Below the pieces are notes generated by a model that ran no database searches, was not told the DNA's origin, and saw nothing but the letters and a program-made list of their open reading frames with translations. From Lucifuga dentata (taxonomy: Eukaryota > Chordata > Actinopteri > Ophidiiformes > Bythitidae), in contig VXCM01003603.1 in NCBI GenBank assembly GCA_014773175.1, positions 2,787 through 66,786 on the forward strand: a DNA stretch of 64,000 nucleotides, read 5' to 3'. A program made the position numbers and the translations under genes. Below, piece after piece: positions 1 to 12,205 of the stretch (its first letter is position 1; every line of letters begins with the position of its first letter).

Positions 1-31
<31 letters not shown>

Positions 32-479
32 TTTTCACTGTCACAACTTAACAATATACAATCAAACAGGCTGATATGATCTGTTCCACACATAAAAATG
101 GACACAAATCAAGCTTTCAATGAATACTCCATCACATTTCCAAATCAAATTCACATTACTGGTCATGGGGAGCACTATTCAGCATGCGGAAATATCTTTA
201 TAAAGGCTTTCTTGTTTTGTAAAGAGTGCTGTGAAAGTCAGGAAAAGCTGACCCTTGTAATATCACAGGGGTGACTTTGTGTTCCTACTGAAAACTGTGA
301 AAGTAAAGAGCTAAAACAACAAAGCCACTCCTGGAACTTTTCAGAAAAATTCAACTCCCTCGACCTCTAGGAGTGGTTTTAGTTTTCAAATGTGTAGTTA
401 CCAAAAAATAACAGCCTTTGTGAAATGCTATTGTTTTTACATGCAGAATAGTTCCTCCCATGACAGTAAATTGAATTTT
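1..479. other. Non-coding flank with (CA)n microsatellite
   Basis: A (CA)n tract occupies about 7-31. The rest is AT-rich sequence with no open frame longer than chance and no repeat that I recognise. Confidence 0.6.
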
Positions 480-486
480 ATGTGGG

Positions 487-519
<33 letters not shown>

Positions 520-873
520 AATCAGACATGGTGGTGGTTAACAAGGAGCAGAAGAGAACAGCAGTGATCAGTGTAGCAATCCCAAATGATGGCAACATCA
601 GGAAGAAAGAGCAAGAGAAGCCAGAGAAATACCAAGGGCTGAAGGAAGAATTGGATGAAATGTGGAAGGTGAAGTCCACAGTGGTCACAGCAGTAACAGG
701 AGCAATAGGGGCTCTGACCCCCAAAGTGGGAGAGGTGCTCCAGCAGCTTCCAGGAAAAAGACCTGAGGTCTCTGTCCAGAAGAGTGCAGTCCTAGAACAG
801 CTAACATACTTTGCAGAACGCTCAAATTCCCAGGCCTCTGGTGGAGGACCCCAGCTTAAAGAAGACACACATA

Positions 874-918
<45 letters not shown>

Positions 919-985
919 CACCTGAAAGGGTGAGAGGGATATATATCTATATCTATATATATATACAGTAAATATATATACACAC
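480..985 (+). pseudogene. Non-LTR retrotransposon Pol C-terminal remnant
   Basis: From about 528 an open frame reads MVVVNKEQKRTAVISVAIP and continues through RKKEQEKPEKYQGLKEEL to about 800. I know this pattern from the extreme C-terminus of teleost non-LTR retrotransposon polyproteins (after the reverse transcriptase domain). A single-base shift near 795 moves the frame to one reading NILCRTLKFPGLW, the usual last residues before the stop. The copy is 5'-truncated at an (AT)n tract (489-517) and invaded by (CA)n at 868-912. A (TA)n-like tail follows at 940-985, as expected for this 3' end. The remnant is non-functional. The clade is not certain. Confidence 0.75.
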
Positions 986-3184
986 CCACACTGCCAACTG
1001 CCACGCACACACATTACTGCTCAAAAGTTTGGAATCACTAGTGATTTTCATATTGAATCAGTGTTTCCAGTAATGTCAAACTAGTTTTGTTTCATATATA
1101 CGTATGTATGTATACGTAAAATACAGTAGGTTTAAAATAATTTTCAAGAACATGTAAAAAAATTAAAACATTTTAGAATTGTCCAGAATCCTGACATGAG
1201 TTGTAGATGATTCCAAATTCATGTAGAGAAGCTGTATGTGGGTCCAGAGATTATTAGGAAGATGGATTGGATGGTTAAGAGTATTAAGGGGAAAAAAAAA
1301 AAAAAAANAAAAAAAAAAAAAAAAAGGGAAATTCAAGATTATTCCTTGATGCTCTAGAAACAGATGCCTCATATTTGCGAAGCAGTGATTCAATCTCATG
1401 GAGAATACTTTGATGAGAAATCACTAAAATAATGTTATTTATCATTTAAAAACTTTTTTATTTTTCCTACAACTATTTAAAATACTAACTTACTACTAAT
1501 AGTAAGTTGCGACACACACCTGAACAGGCACATTTTGAATGGGCACTGCAGTACTAACAGAATGCAGGATCACTTAAAGAAGTTACAAGCAGGTATAAAG
1601 CATTTTTTTTGAGAATATTCATGAAGTTACAGATGGATTTGTATGTTTTGATCTTCAGTTTCCTCTGCAGATTATTCCATTCAGCTGGTGCATTGATGGT
1701 CACAGAATGGATGGATCCAAACCATCATGTCTCTGGTGTTTATAGACTCAAATTAAACTTAATTTCCTTAATTGGTGTGAAACAACTTAGTGGACAAACA
1801 GTGAATCTATTCTGTAAAATAATCAATTTCCACAAATCTTGTACATCATATTGGAGATGGTTTCATGTTATTGGGCGGCGTTGTGTAGAAAATAAGCTCA
1901 CAAATTACACCTCAAATGAAACTTTCCAAATTATTGTCAAATGAAAACATGAGCATAAAAACTGTTGAAATTTATTTCTCTGGGGCAATCTCTCCCCTTT
2001 ATCTTTTGTTTTGTTTTGAAGATACACACAGCATTCATATTCAGGTTTTGATTTTCTTGGTTTGTTTGCATCAATATGATTTCATATCCACAGGCTTGTT
2101 AGGTGCAAAACTATCAAGTCTAATGCATTACTCATGGGTGAATTTTCTCTTGTTCAACATGAACGCACGACTTGAAAATAAGACAATATCATTTCATGAA
2201 TAAGTTACATAGCTGCAAATTTTAACTCGCCGCCTTTGGCAAAGCCTGAGAGATTATGTGGAAAAAAAACCTCCAGGCTAAAATTAAAAGTTTCTATTAT
2301 CGTCTTGATTTTTCTGCTTTCTCTATGAAACTTGTTTTCCATGCTGTTGTCTTATTATCACTTAGATATTTGTCCACATAAGCATATTTTCAATAGCATC
2401 CCTGGTTTGCAGGAAGTACAATAAGTGTTTTCAGCATCTTCTGGATGCATTTCATTAGCGGCTTACATTTGGTAAATTACCTGCTCAGATTGAATGCTGA
2501 CAGAGCATCATGCGTTGGGTGGACTGGAAGTGGCAAATATCATATAGCCTAGCATATGAATTATCACATCCAGATATGTGGAAAATGTCACAGCCAATCA
2601 GCTGTGGCAGAAGAGCGATAAACCTCATTATTAAACTGCAGAGTTAGTGTAAAAAACAGCAAAAAACAAAACAAACAAAAAAAACAAACAAAAAAAAAAA
2701 CATCTCATAAACATGTATGCTCTCATCAAATAAGGAAATATATGAGTCTTATTACTGAAATTCTAAAGACAGGACTCTTATCATCCATACAGACAGAGTA
2801 TGACCATCAGCTGTTTGAGGAACACCCTCTAATAATACAATACAGTACATTTTTTTAACAATTGATTATTAGCATTATCGTTAAAAATGATTACCATGTT
2901 GTCATCCTTTATCTGTACACTGAAAATATTTAAGGCTAGTCTTACATATGGCTCCTGAAAAAGGTGTGAGATGGGCACAGTAAAGTCATAGTTGTAAACC
3001 ATGTCAGACTGTAAGATACTAAGTTTGATGCATGTCAGATTGTGCAATAAATGCCCTGGTGTGAGAATTTATAGATGTTATGGTTGAAATATTTGATTCT
3101 GTGCAATAGCATTGAGTAATGGCTATTTTTGCTTTCCTGGGTAGTCTGGAAATCCTAGGTACCAATTCTACATTTGGACATACT
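986..3184. other. Non-coding, mostly unique sequence
   Basis: No gene is seen. At 1015-1039 the sequence TACTGCTCAAAAGTTTGGAA resembles the outer end of a Tc1-like terminal inverted repeat, but no partner end was found nearby. A poly-A tract with a single N lies at 1291-1325. The block 2220-2640 looks unique and free of repeats, so it would be the place to test for conserved non-coding sequence. Confidence 0.4.
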
Positions 3185-3413
3185 GTACATGTTAGCAAGC
3201 AAAACACTGAATTTTAAAGTGTATCCTGAACATTTCATTTTGTAAGATTAGATTTGACAAAATAACAAGATTAACCTAAAACACAGTTTTACATTTTGTT
3301 AATTGTCTGTTGGTAATGTAATATGTGTGCTGGTGGTATTTTTTTTTTTTTTGNTTTTTTTTTTTTTTGTGTGTTAGGTTTAAAAGTGCAAAATCACCAG
3401 TGTGGCCCTTTAA
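3185..3413 (-). mobile_element. TTAA family, subfamily B, terminal fragment
   Basis: The fragment begins in the interior motif TTAGCAAGCAAAACACTGAA and runs to the outer end GTGCAAAATCACCAGTGTGG followed by CCCTTTAAG. It aligns along its length with the right part of the complete reverse-orientation B copy at 29891-30399. A poly-T block with one N (3341-3369) interrupts it. The left half is missing. Confidence 0.6.
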
Positions 3414-4555
3414 GACTACCAGGTCACTTTGCCATTAAGTAGCAGAGTTTTGATGATCTGGATTTGGTGCATGAAACTTCACAAATGAAATGACTAGACT
3501 ATGTGTTTTAGTTTGTTTGTCTGTGTTTTTCTCCATTTTTTCTTAGCCTTCCTTGATAGAAATTGATTATTAGTTTTAAACAAAATGTGATAGGTTAGTC
3601 AAGAAAGGTCTCACACACACATATGCTCACATATGCACATTATGTTATCTGTCTGATGCAAGATCAAATTGCATATACACACAAAATGGTTTATGCCAAT
3701 CACGGGCATATACCACTATATATGCAGACAGATGAAAAAAAAAAAAAAAAAANAAAAAAAAAAAAAAAAAAAGTAGCAGATTTACAGAGCCCATTAAACA
3801 GCTGTAGCCATAGGGGTGAAAAGCCATTTTCTTGTGTTCCAAGCTGGCCATTGTGTTGTTGCTGTTGCATTTGGTTTCATTTATTTCAGTAGATAAGATT
3901 ATTTTATGTAGCAGTGTTTTATGTTTATTGTTTTGGCCAAGCCTGATATCTGTGCCTTTTGTCTGTGCTTCATAGAACAGTAAGAATGAAAGGATAGCTT
4001 AACTAAACTGCTCACATTCTGCCCTGCTTCTAGGGAGCTGGGAAAACAAGGATATTTCGTCTGTGTCATGCTCAGGTTCAAATTGTGACATTTGGCATCT
4101 AAATTTGTCATTCTCAGAATTTTGTTGCAGGCTGTCGTTGGTTGCAAGAACACTAAATTGGCCGATGGTGGAATGCAACGTAGGTCCACCATTTTGCACT
4201 GACGATCCGAGATTTCATCATGATTCTCTTACAAATTTTCAGTTGCAGCTCATGAGAAAATGTAAATGAGTCATCACAACATGTAAAAATGTGCCCCTTT
4301 AATAAAAATATTCAAACTGGAAACAATAAATTTGCATGCTACTTTAAGTTAAATTGTTGAGTTTGGCAAATACTGAGCAGAACATCCAGTCAGCTCACAT
4401 TTTAAGTTGCTTAACATGGAGTCAAAATAACAAATAGTGAATAATTCTACCAAAATGGGATAAATACGCTCACTTGGCTTGAAAATATCACATTTATCTA
4501 CTTAAATTTACTCTGTATTGATTTCACTGGATTCTAGTATGACTTTTTGCAGTGT
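3414..4555. other. Non-coding sequence with poly-A/N join
   Basis: A poly-A tract with a single N spans about 3735-3773. No gene or recognisable repeat was seen. Short open frames at 4063-4269 show no family resemblance. Confidence 0.4.
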
Positions 4556-4735
4556 ACCTACTTATTCCTGCTCAGTCATGGGGGGGCTTGAGATTATCCC
4601 AGCATGCATTGGGTGAGGCAGGGGAAACACTGTCCAGTCTCTCGTTAGACAGATAAACATATTGAGACTTCAGTCCACCTGACCATGCATGCATGTCTTT
4701 GCCTGTGGGAGGAAACAGGAACATCCAGAGAATAA
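4556..4735 (-). mobile_element. Degenerate tRNA-SINE body fragment
   Basis: On the minus strand this matches the body of the SINE at 9654-10018. Shared blocks are the 'TATCCCAG.ATGCATTGGG' segment and the 'CATGTCTTTGCCTGTGGGAG' segment. The tRNA-derived head is absent, so the copy is truncated. Confidence 0.45.
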
Positions 4736-4829
4736 AGCTTTATGGACGTGCAAAGACAGAGAAATTCTATGCTGAGAAAATATTATTCAACTGAAAAACA
4801 TTTTGTCTGTTTTGAGTTTGTTTTTTATA

Positions 4830-4866
<37 letters not shown>

Positions 4867-5107
4867 GATAAAATCAGCGACTGAGTACATGATCAAAAAC
4901 TGCTGGTTACTGGTGTGTCTAACAAAGAATATAAAAGAGAAATTGGGCATTTTCAGCAGATTAAAAAAAAAAAAAAAANAAAAAAAAAAAAAAAGTATAA
5001 CCTACCCACTGAAGTGCTATATTAATAATGCACGTCCAGAATAAAACACAAAAAAACCTGAAAAAGATAAATATGATGGTCAGAATGAATTACTCTCACA
5101 ATGTCTT

Positions 5108-5145
<38 letters not shown>

Positions 5146-5429
5146 CACACACACACACACACACACACCATCCCCTCCACATCTGTCTTGGCTCTTATAG
5201 AGTGAATGACAATCCCTACCAATTAAAAACCAACCTTTGACAACATCTAAGCTTCAGATCAATACATAATTTAATTTCACATTCACATTGTGGATTATCT
5301 TAGGTTTAAAAGCAACCAATAGGCATGTTTTATGTGTTAGTGGATGGAGAGGATGATATTGGAAAGTGGGTAGGTGTTTCTAAACATGTCTTAAATAATG
5401 ATCATACATTGATAAAGGATATTTTATGC
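4736..5429. other. Microsatellite-rich non-coding sequence
   Basis: The stretch holds poly-A at 4833-4863, poly-A with N at 4964-4994, (CT)n at 5108-5140 and (CA)n at 5147-5168. No gene is seen. Confidence 0.6.
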
Positions 5430-5780
5430 CAGAGGTACTCAAATAAAAACCTTAAAGGTCCACAAAGAAAATTTTCAATAAGACAAAGGTCCATTTATTA
5501 AAGTGAGTCAAGTCAGGGTTGGAATGGGATCCTAATTTTTACTGGGAATTTAAGGTGTTGTGGGGGGAGGCAGCTGATAGTGGAGCAGTCGGACATTTGA
5601 TTTCGCTTTCTCTGCAATGGTAAAAGTGTAGAATTTTGATTCGTTGCTTTGCAGCGATGTCTCATAGATAATACAAATAATACATGTGAAAAGTAGAATT
5701 TGCTCAGAGTCCGGAGACAGTTGTTTGTCGGTTCAGTCCGGATCGGGACCGGAGTCCAGATTTTGAGGATGACTGTTTTA
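5430..5780. mobile_element. Possible hAT-type MITE
   Basis: The left edge CAGAGGTACTCAAATAAAAA resembles the outer end of hAT-type elements. A GC-rich stretch at 5725-5762 (GGTTCAGTCCGGATCGGGAC) resembles the inner part of the opposite end. A clear matching inverted end and 8-bp duplication were not found, so this is tentative. Confidence 0.25.
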
Positions 5781-5794
5781 TGCTATCCTTGGTA

Positions 5795-6260
5795 GCCATA
5801 AATCCCAGATACATATTTCATTTGGTGTTCCACAAGGAAGCTGTCTTGGTCCTTTGATATTCTCACTGAGGATTTATCTCATCAGAAAACACAATATTGT
5901 TTTTCACATATATGCTGATGACTCACAATTATACATTTCTGTACAGCCAAATGATAAAAACAGTTTAAGCTCACTCACAGCCTGTCTGCCGGCAATTAAG
6001 AAGTGTATGAGTAGCAACTTCTTGAAGCTAACTAAATAAAGACAAGACAGATTCTTTGGCTTGGTCCCAAGGCCAAAAGAGATGCAGTAGCCAAAAACTT
6101 TGGATTTGATGTTCCTCAGATTGAACCTGAAGTAATACGTCCAGGTGTTATCTTAGACTCAGAATTGTTACTTCATACATAAACATGGTGTTCAAAAAAG
6201 TCTTCTTCCATCTTAGAAATACTGCCAATGTATGGTCATTTCTTAGTTTGATATTACCTC
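5795..6260 (+). pseudogene. L2-like LINE reverse transcriptase fragment
   Basis: Translation gives the RT motif GVPQGSCLGPL (about 5823-5855). About 60 bases later comes the catalytic box FHIYADDSQLYIS (about 5900-5940), with the YADD signature of reverse transcriptases. Further motifs, NFLKLTK and then a shifted frame with VILDSELLLHT and FFHLRN, follow in the order usual for the L2/CR1 group of fish LINEs. Stops and at least one frameshift make it inactive. The clade call rests on motif spacing and residues only. Confidence 0.8.
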
Positions 6261-7140
6261 CATCTGTGTGTGTGTGTGTAGCTAAGCTAGTTAATGTGAT
6301 TTGTGCTTTTTTGAAAATAAAAGCCTGCTCTGGCGTTCAGAAACCCACCACTGGCTCGCTCATTTCCTGAACCGTACCATCAGCCATTACAGTACATTGT
6401 AGGACCATCAGAAATTAGTACCTAAAGAGGTTCCAATGTTTTTTTTTCCAAAAAACATTTATCAAAGTTCCAAGATACTGTCAGAGAGTCATGTCAGAGT
6501 TTGTCCACAGTAAACAGGTTTGATGGGGCCCTGGCTTCCTGTCACCATGCTTATAATGTCATTGGTAATGGTATGGGCTAACAGCCAATTACAGCGGCCA
6601 TCAAATTGTCAGTCATCATAAGGCAATGTCTGGCAATCAACTGGCAAGATGGCAAATTGACACCATGTGCCAGCTACTAGAGAACAAATAAAACAAGATA
6701 ATAGTAATGTATGCATGTTTGATGCCAAAACAGTGCAAGTGCAGTTATATGTTGAGCTGAGAAGGTAAGCCCTGTAAATTATAGTGTGACTGTGAGGATT
6801 AGTTATTAACCATTCGCCTGCGAGTCAGTTACATTTCTCAGCTCAAAACTATGAAGCAGCCATGCCAGTCACTATCGAACACAGAGAAAACACTTCACCA
6901 GATGGAGGGCAGAGTGCTTATCAAGTAGAAAAGTAATCCTGCTGTCATTCAACTCACAATCATAAAAACAGCAGAAACCAGACGATGTGGCTTCATAAGC
7001 TGAATTTATGTTTGTAGACTTATAGAAAGTCTGTTTAATCATGTCCTGGTTCTCTGCATAATGTGACAGTTTTATTTTGCAACACAGTGATTTACATTCT
7101 AACTTTCTGTTCAGCTGTACCATGCTGCAATACAAATTCT
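6261..7140. other. Non-coding sequence
   Basis: A short (GT)n tract lies at 6267-6280. I see no gene or recognisable repeat in the rest. Confidence 0.4.
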
Positions 7141-7560
7141 CCATCCATCCATCCATTATCGTCTGCTTATCTGGGTCCGGGTAGCGGTGGCAGCAGACTC
7201 AGCAGACCAGCCACACTTCCCTGTACCCTGGCCAGGCCCTCCAGCTCCTCCTGGGGGACTCTGAGGTGTTCCCAGGCCAGCCTGGAGATATAATCCCTCC
7301 AGCGTGTCCTGGGTCTTCCCAGTTGAACGTGCCTGGAAGACCTGCCTAGGGAGACGACCAGGGGGCATCCTTATTAGGTGCCTGAACCACCTCAACTGAC
7401 TCCTTTCAATGCGGAGGAGCAGTGGCTCTACTCTGAGTCCCTGCCGGATGTCCGAGCTTCTCACCCTGTCCCTGAGAGTGAGCCCAGACACCCGGAGGAA
7501 CCTCATTTCCACCGCTTGTATCCAGGTCACTACTCAAAGCTTGTGACCATAGATCAGGAT
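7141..7560 (-). pseudogene. Rex3/RTE-like LINE 3' end
   Basis: The minus-strand frame 7156-7530 contains VEMRFLRVSGLTLRDRVRSS, then RIERSQLRWFRHLIRMPPGR. This is the well-known C-terminal segment of RTE-clade pol proteins in fish, after the RT domain. At the LINE 3' end the sequence runs into tandem ATGG/GATG units (7139-7157, plus-strand CATC units). This matches the GATG tails described for Rex3. The copy is 5'-truncated and ends without an intact ORF. Confidence 0.8.
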
Positions 7561-8094
7561 AGGAACATATCAAAATGCAAATTCCATAATAAATAAATAA
7601 ATTATATATATATATATATAATAGTGTAATAATTGATAATTGTTTTATTCAACTGATTTGAGTTAATAATTTCATATGACAATTATTCCATTGCTGCTCA
7701 AACTATAAGTGAAGCAGTTTATTTATTACATCAATAAAGAAATTAACATAATAATCATGTTTACATGACTATCCAGAGAAAGTTGTGTTTTTTTTTTCTC
7801 TTAAAAGGCAAATTGAAAGTGTATTACATATACAGTACATATTATAATTATATCATTATTATCAATAATGCTGATATGTGCAGTACAGATTTTGAGGATG
7901 TACCGCAAAGATGTACTTGAGTAAAAGTAAAAATAGATATATCTCATAAAAAATATGTATGTGGTTAATATTGTTAATGTTATGTTAATTAATACCCTCT
8001 TTAAAAAGAAAAAAAACATACCTGAATTAAAGCCATTAAGCAGCTGATGTTAATTTTTCCCTAAGTATCAAAAGTGTTTCTTCGATATGATGTC
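7561..8094. other. AT-rich non-coding sequence
   Basis: An (AT)n tract lies at 7602-7621. No gene or named repeat was recognised. Confidence 0.4.
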
Positions 8095-8257
8095 CATATC
8101 ACCTAAACATTTGATTTTATAAGACAAGGGGATTTGGCATTGTAACAGGAAAACTAAAATGTGGTTTATATTTTGGAAATTGATTGTCAGTTAAATAACG
8201 TATGCAAGTCATATTTATTGGGCTTAAACATGTATAATTGCCAGTATGGTCCTATAA
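8095..8257 (-). mobile_element. TTAA family, subfamily B, terminal fragment
   Basis: It contains the B motifs TCACCTAAACATTTGATTTT and TTATTGGGCTTAAACATG, and ends GCCAGTATGGTCCTATAA, a mutated form of the family end. It aligns with the right end of the reverse copies at 29891 and 46555. The left part is lost. Confidence 0.65.
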
Positions 8258-9142
8258 CCTTAATCATCCTTTAGCTACAGCAAGCTGATACTGTAGGCAA
8301 ACAATAATAATAAGCATTTTGCAGACATACAAAAAACAAACAAAACAAAAAAAAAAGGCATGTTATTAAACCTTTTGCAGCTTGAGATACATTATGATAA
8401 AGATTACATGATGAAGAACATATCCCAGATTATTGGACATATTTTGCTTACTAAATTAGTTGTATATACTTAATAAAGGTAAACATGGGGCATTTGTGAC
8501 ACTTTGCATTTAAATGGAAGTAATTACATTTTAGAAGAAACATAACTAAGAAATGTATTTTCTTAAACTTAATTTTCTGTTGTAATGGGAAATGTCACGG
8601 AAATTCTAAGTGTTTCTCTTGTGTTGACAGGATTGAGCAAAAATACAGCATTAAACCACTTCACAGTGTATAAACAAATAACAATACAAATCATTTCTGT
8701 ATCTGTGGCCATTTATGATACCACATTAATTAAATAAATGAGTACTGTAATCATTACTGGTACAGCCTTTGTCTTTGTATCTTGTCAAGACATCCCCAAC
8801 AGATTTGCAGCATGGATCCTGGAAGTGAATTAATTAGAAGTGAATCCTGACGGCTACCCAGCAGAATCCCATAATCACTGACACACAGAGAGTAACCTAT
8901 CAATACAACCCAGTGCAACAAAGCCACAGTTGTGTGATAATCATTCTCACACAACACTGGCTTTGTTCCTATAGATGAGATCAGAGAGATCTCATTTCTC
9001 CCTGCCTGTGCCTTCCAAAGTAATGGAATGATGAAAGCAGATCTGACTGTCTGCTCCACCACAAAACAACACACCATTAAAAGAAAAAACAAAAACAAAA
9101 AAATGAAAAGAAAGAAAAAGAGCAATTACATTTAGGCAATGA

Positions 9143-9173
<31 letters not shown>

Positions 9174-9540
9174 AAAGATCCCACATTTCCATGGGGAAAA
9201 GCNTTTTTTTTTTTTTTTTTTTTGAAGAAACTGGATCTGTATCTTGCAAATTTCAATAAAGATTTTTTTTTTTCTTACTCTACCTGGTTGTAATGAAAGC
9301 CACAGTGCAAAAGAACAGTTTCTTGTGGTTACGCAGCTTCTGGGATACAGGAAGTGATGACATTGACATTAGGACAATAACATGCTATTGTTATAACAGC
9401 CACAAATGACTTGATCGATCATTAAAGCAACTCTGTTTGTGACAATTCCTCTCAGTTATCCATGTCGTAAGATGTCCAGGAAGTTAAAAGTGCAATCAGT
9501 GGACTGGCAAAAAAAAAAAAAAANAAAAAAAAAAAAAATA
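8258..9540. other. Non-coding sequence with homopolymer joins
   Basis: An (AT)n tract at 9141-9160 runs into poly-T. There is a single N before poly-T at 9203, and a poly-A/N tract at 9510-9538. No gene is seen. Confidence 0.4.
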
Positions 9541-10510
9541 GTTTGAAGGTGTTTTGCTGTTCATCCGAAAGGCTTGTTCAGTTCTAACTGGTAGCAGCGT
9601 TTAGCCTCCCAAATCTAGCAACAGTTTGAAACAGCAATTAGTTCATCCTAAAGTTCATCCATCTTCCATACCTGTTTATCCTAAGCAGGGCCATGGGGGG
9701 TACTGGAGTCTATCCCAGTGGTCATTGGGCGAGAGGCAGGTACATCCTGTAAATGCTGTCAGCCTATCACAGAGCTGATACACACACAGAACAAGCTCAT
9801 TCACACATATGGCCCATTTAGAGTTTCAACTCACCTTACCTGTATGTTGGAAGAAACTGGAGAAACATGGGGGGGGACACACATGCAGACATGGGGAGAC
9901 CCTGCAAACTCCACACAGAAAGGACTGAGTTGGATTCGAACCCAGGACTTTCTTGCTGTGATGCAAAAGTGCTAACCACTAAACCATCACCTTCCCACCC
10001 TCCTTCACCATGCCGCCCTTCACCCTAAAGATCGCATTTCTAAACATCAGCAGAGTAATCTTGTGCACACTTCAGTGCAGTGAGAAGTGTACAAATTTGT
10101 ATATTGGCAAGACTAAACAGCACCTCCGGCAGTGCGCAGGAGAGTGACCTCTAGTGGCAGGACTCAGCAGTGTACATGCATCGGGATTGTCTGTATCTTA
10201 GCCAGAAGAAAGCAGATAGTTTGAGGTGTAAAAGAGACTATTCATGTCAAACTGAAAACCTTCCCAGAACAGGGAAGAGGGTTGAGACACCATTTTTTTC
10301 TGGTTTACAGTGCTGTTCTGACATGTTCTGCTGGCATTTCCCCAAATGACCTGTCACCCCCAAACCAAGGCCTGATGGTAATTCAGACGGGATTGAGTCT
10401 GGAAAATAAATGTGCTCAACTATGCCCACATTCAACAATGGGTGCTGCCTTTTCCTGCAGCAGTCAAAACTAAAAAAGCCTTTCAGATGAACAGTAAAAT
10501 ATCTTCAACA
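9541..10510 (+). pseudogene. Penelope-like element remnant, GIY-YIG endonuclease
   Basis: From about 10019 the plus strand reads (with shifts) KDRISKHQQSNLVHTSVQCS, then NLYIGKTKQHLR. The segment YIGKTK corresponds to the second half of the GIY-YIG endonuclease motif found downstream of the RT in Penelope-like retroelements. Later pieces read KPSQNREEG and HHFF. Several in-frame stops make it dead. An inverted repeat borders it: 9544-9575 (TTCATCCGAAAGGCTT) and 10478-10510 (AAGCCTTTCAGATGAACAGT). Inverted or direct terminal repeats are typical of Penelope elements. A SINE splits it at 9654-10018. Confidence 0.7.
9654..10018 (-). mobile_element. tRNA-derived SINE with 12-bp target duplication
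   Basis: Read on the minus strand, the element starts with a tRNA-like promoter. The A box is TTAGTGGTTAGCA (about 9970-9985) and the B box GGTTCGAATCC (about 9931-9945). A body with CTTTCTGTGTGGAGTTTGCA follows, and a tail of GGAT-type units ends near 9660. The flanks TTCATCCTAAAG (9642-9653) and TTCACCCTAAAG (10019-10030) match at 11 of 12 bases and are a target-site duplication. Removing the insert restores the Penelope-like reading frame at KDRISKH. Truncated relatives lie at 4556, 26754 and 53204. Confidence 0.8.
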
Positions 10511-12205
10511 CATTTTTTCCAGACCATTGATCGCACTTTATTTTCCTAGACATCGTAAAGCATCAGAGGAACTCCAGGGAAATGATGCAAAGAGAAAACA
10601 ATACATTAATTTTCATGCACAAATAAGTGGCATAGATACTGTAAATGAGTGAAACTGCACCTGTAGACTGTTCATGTGTGATGCACTGTGGATTCTATTG
10701 TAAACCTTTATGGACCTTCACTAATTAAGCAAGTACATAAACATTATAAGTGATGAGAGTTATGTTCAAAACTATTAAAACAAATTTTGAAACAATAACG
10801 ATGTTCTTTAAATGTAAACTGCTATCCTTAAAATATTAACACATACTCTACTAACTTCCACAATAAAAATGAGGGAAAATAACAAAATCAAAATGTCCCT
10901 TTTAAGAAAAACCTATAAAGATAAATAATATTAGTTTTCTATCTAAATGAGAGAGGCATATTAATTCATTCCCAGCATACACCAGACAGAAGGCAGGGAG
11001 GCACCCTGGATAGATATCTGTGGAATGACGCAGAGATGAGCAAAAAAGAAGAAAACACTCCACAAAGAATGGGAATCAAACCTCAGCAACACAACACTCA
11101 TCTTGTTCCTTCTTCAGGGTCCCGTCGTTCTGCCAAAGTCTAAAACTCTTTCTTTAAATGTCAGAAACTCTTTTAAGCACCATTGTTCAAATATTCATAT
11201 GAAGACTTCTGCATAATGGCAAACAATCCATGACCTCCAAAATCTTTGACAAGTTCCCTTTGATTCATAAGTTTTAACAGTGCCATGCAAGGACGAAGGC
11301 TTCAAAGATGCTTTGTGCTACATCCATTTCTGTTTCTGTTCTTTGATGTTTCTTTTCTTTCTGTTTACCACTGAGATACGTACATCTATCCATCCCACTC
11401 CTACAATTGTGTTTCAGAAAATTGTCATTTATGCAGCACATAATACAAAGATAATTATCCTTTATTTTTCATGTCTATAATTAATTATCTTCTTTTTTTA
11501 ACGATAGACTGCATGCAACATTATCATGTAAATTAATGGTATATAAATAAAGCCAGTTTGCTCATGAATAGACGGGCTGAAGGATCTTGGCAGATATGCT
11601 ACGAAATGTGGTGCTGTCATTCATTTTCTCCACAGGATGTTTTCTAATCATTTTTGTGACCACCTGAGATTATATAATGCCAACATCAAGTCAAAGTTTC
11701 CAGGTGATCATTACTTACTGCATGTCTATTGGATCATATTTCAGATCTCATTTTTGTGAAAATTAATGAAACCACTGTTTATGTCAGTCCCCTGGCCTTT
11801 CCTCAGCTGCCACCATCAGTCAGAAAATATCTGCTCGTTCACAATAAATAGCATCTAAAAGGCAGACTGCCATGAAATCTAACAAGCCCACTCCTGCTCT
11901 CCAGAGAATGAATCATTTCCATATTTTGGATACAGTACAAGCCTGTCTCTTGTGCCACCCTCAGGCCAAAATGTCAAGCTGTCACACAAGACAACTCACA
12001 ATCTATTAGGTATATTTCCAAAAGAATAAAACCATTTGATTTAATGGTTCCATGGCATGTCCTCTTCCACCAGCCATAGGACATAATAATCATTTTTTCC
12101 CCCATAAATAGCAAAATTGTTGCTGTTTTACATCCCAACTAAAGTTTGTGTACCATGGAGTGTAACATAGTAACCTCCGGGGGTGCTAGTGGGAAGTAAT
12201 TGCGA
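10511..12205. other. Mostly unique non-coding sequence
   Basis: A decayed SINE-like stretch at about 10965-11105 retains the order of the SINE body on the minus strand (CCACAAAGAATGGGAATCAA near 11060-11080 corresponds to the B-box region). The remainder, especially 11560-12000, has no repeat that I recognise and no gene. Confidence 0.35.

Noticed and set aside
7..31. CRISPR or other prokaryotic arrays, operons, ribosome binding sites
   Set aside because: All tandem repeats are microsatellites or assembly duplications; content and repeats are vertebrate.
390..971. 193-residue open frame taken as a gene
   Set aside because: Its ends are translated (AT)n and (CA)n; only the middle (about 528-800) is protein-like and belongs to a decayed LINE.
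4268..4304. Possible TTAA-family terminus (GTGCCCCTTTAATA)
   Set aside because: Only about a dozen bases agree and no interior family sequence adjoins them.
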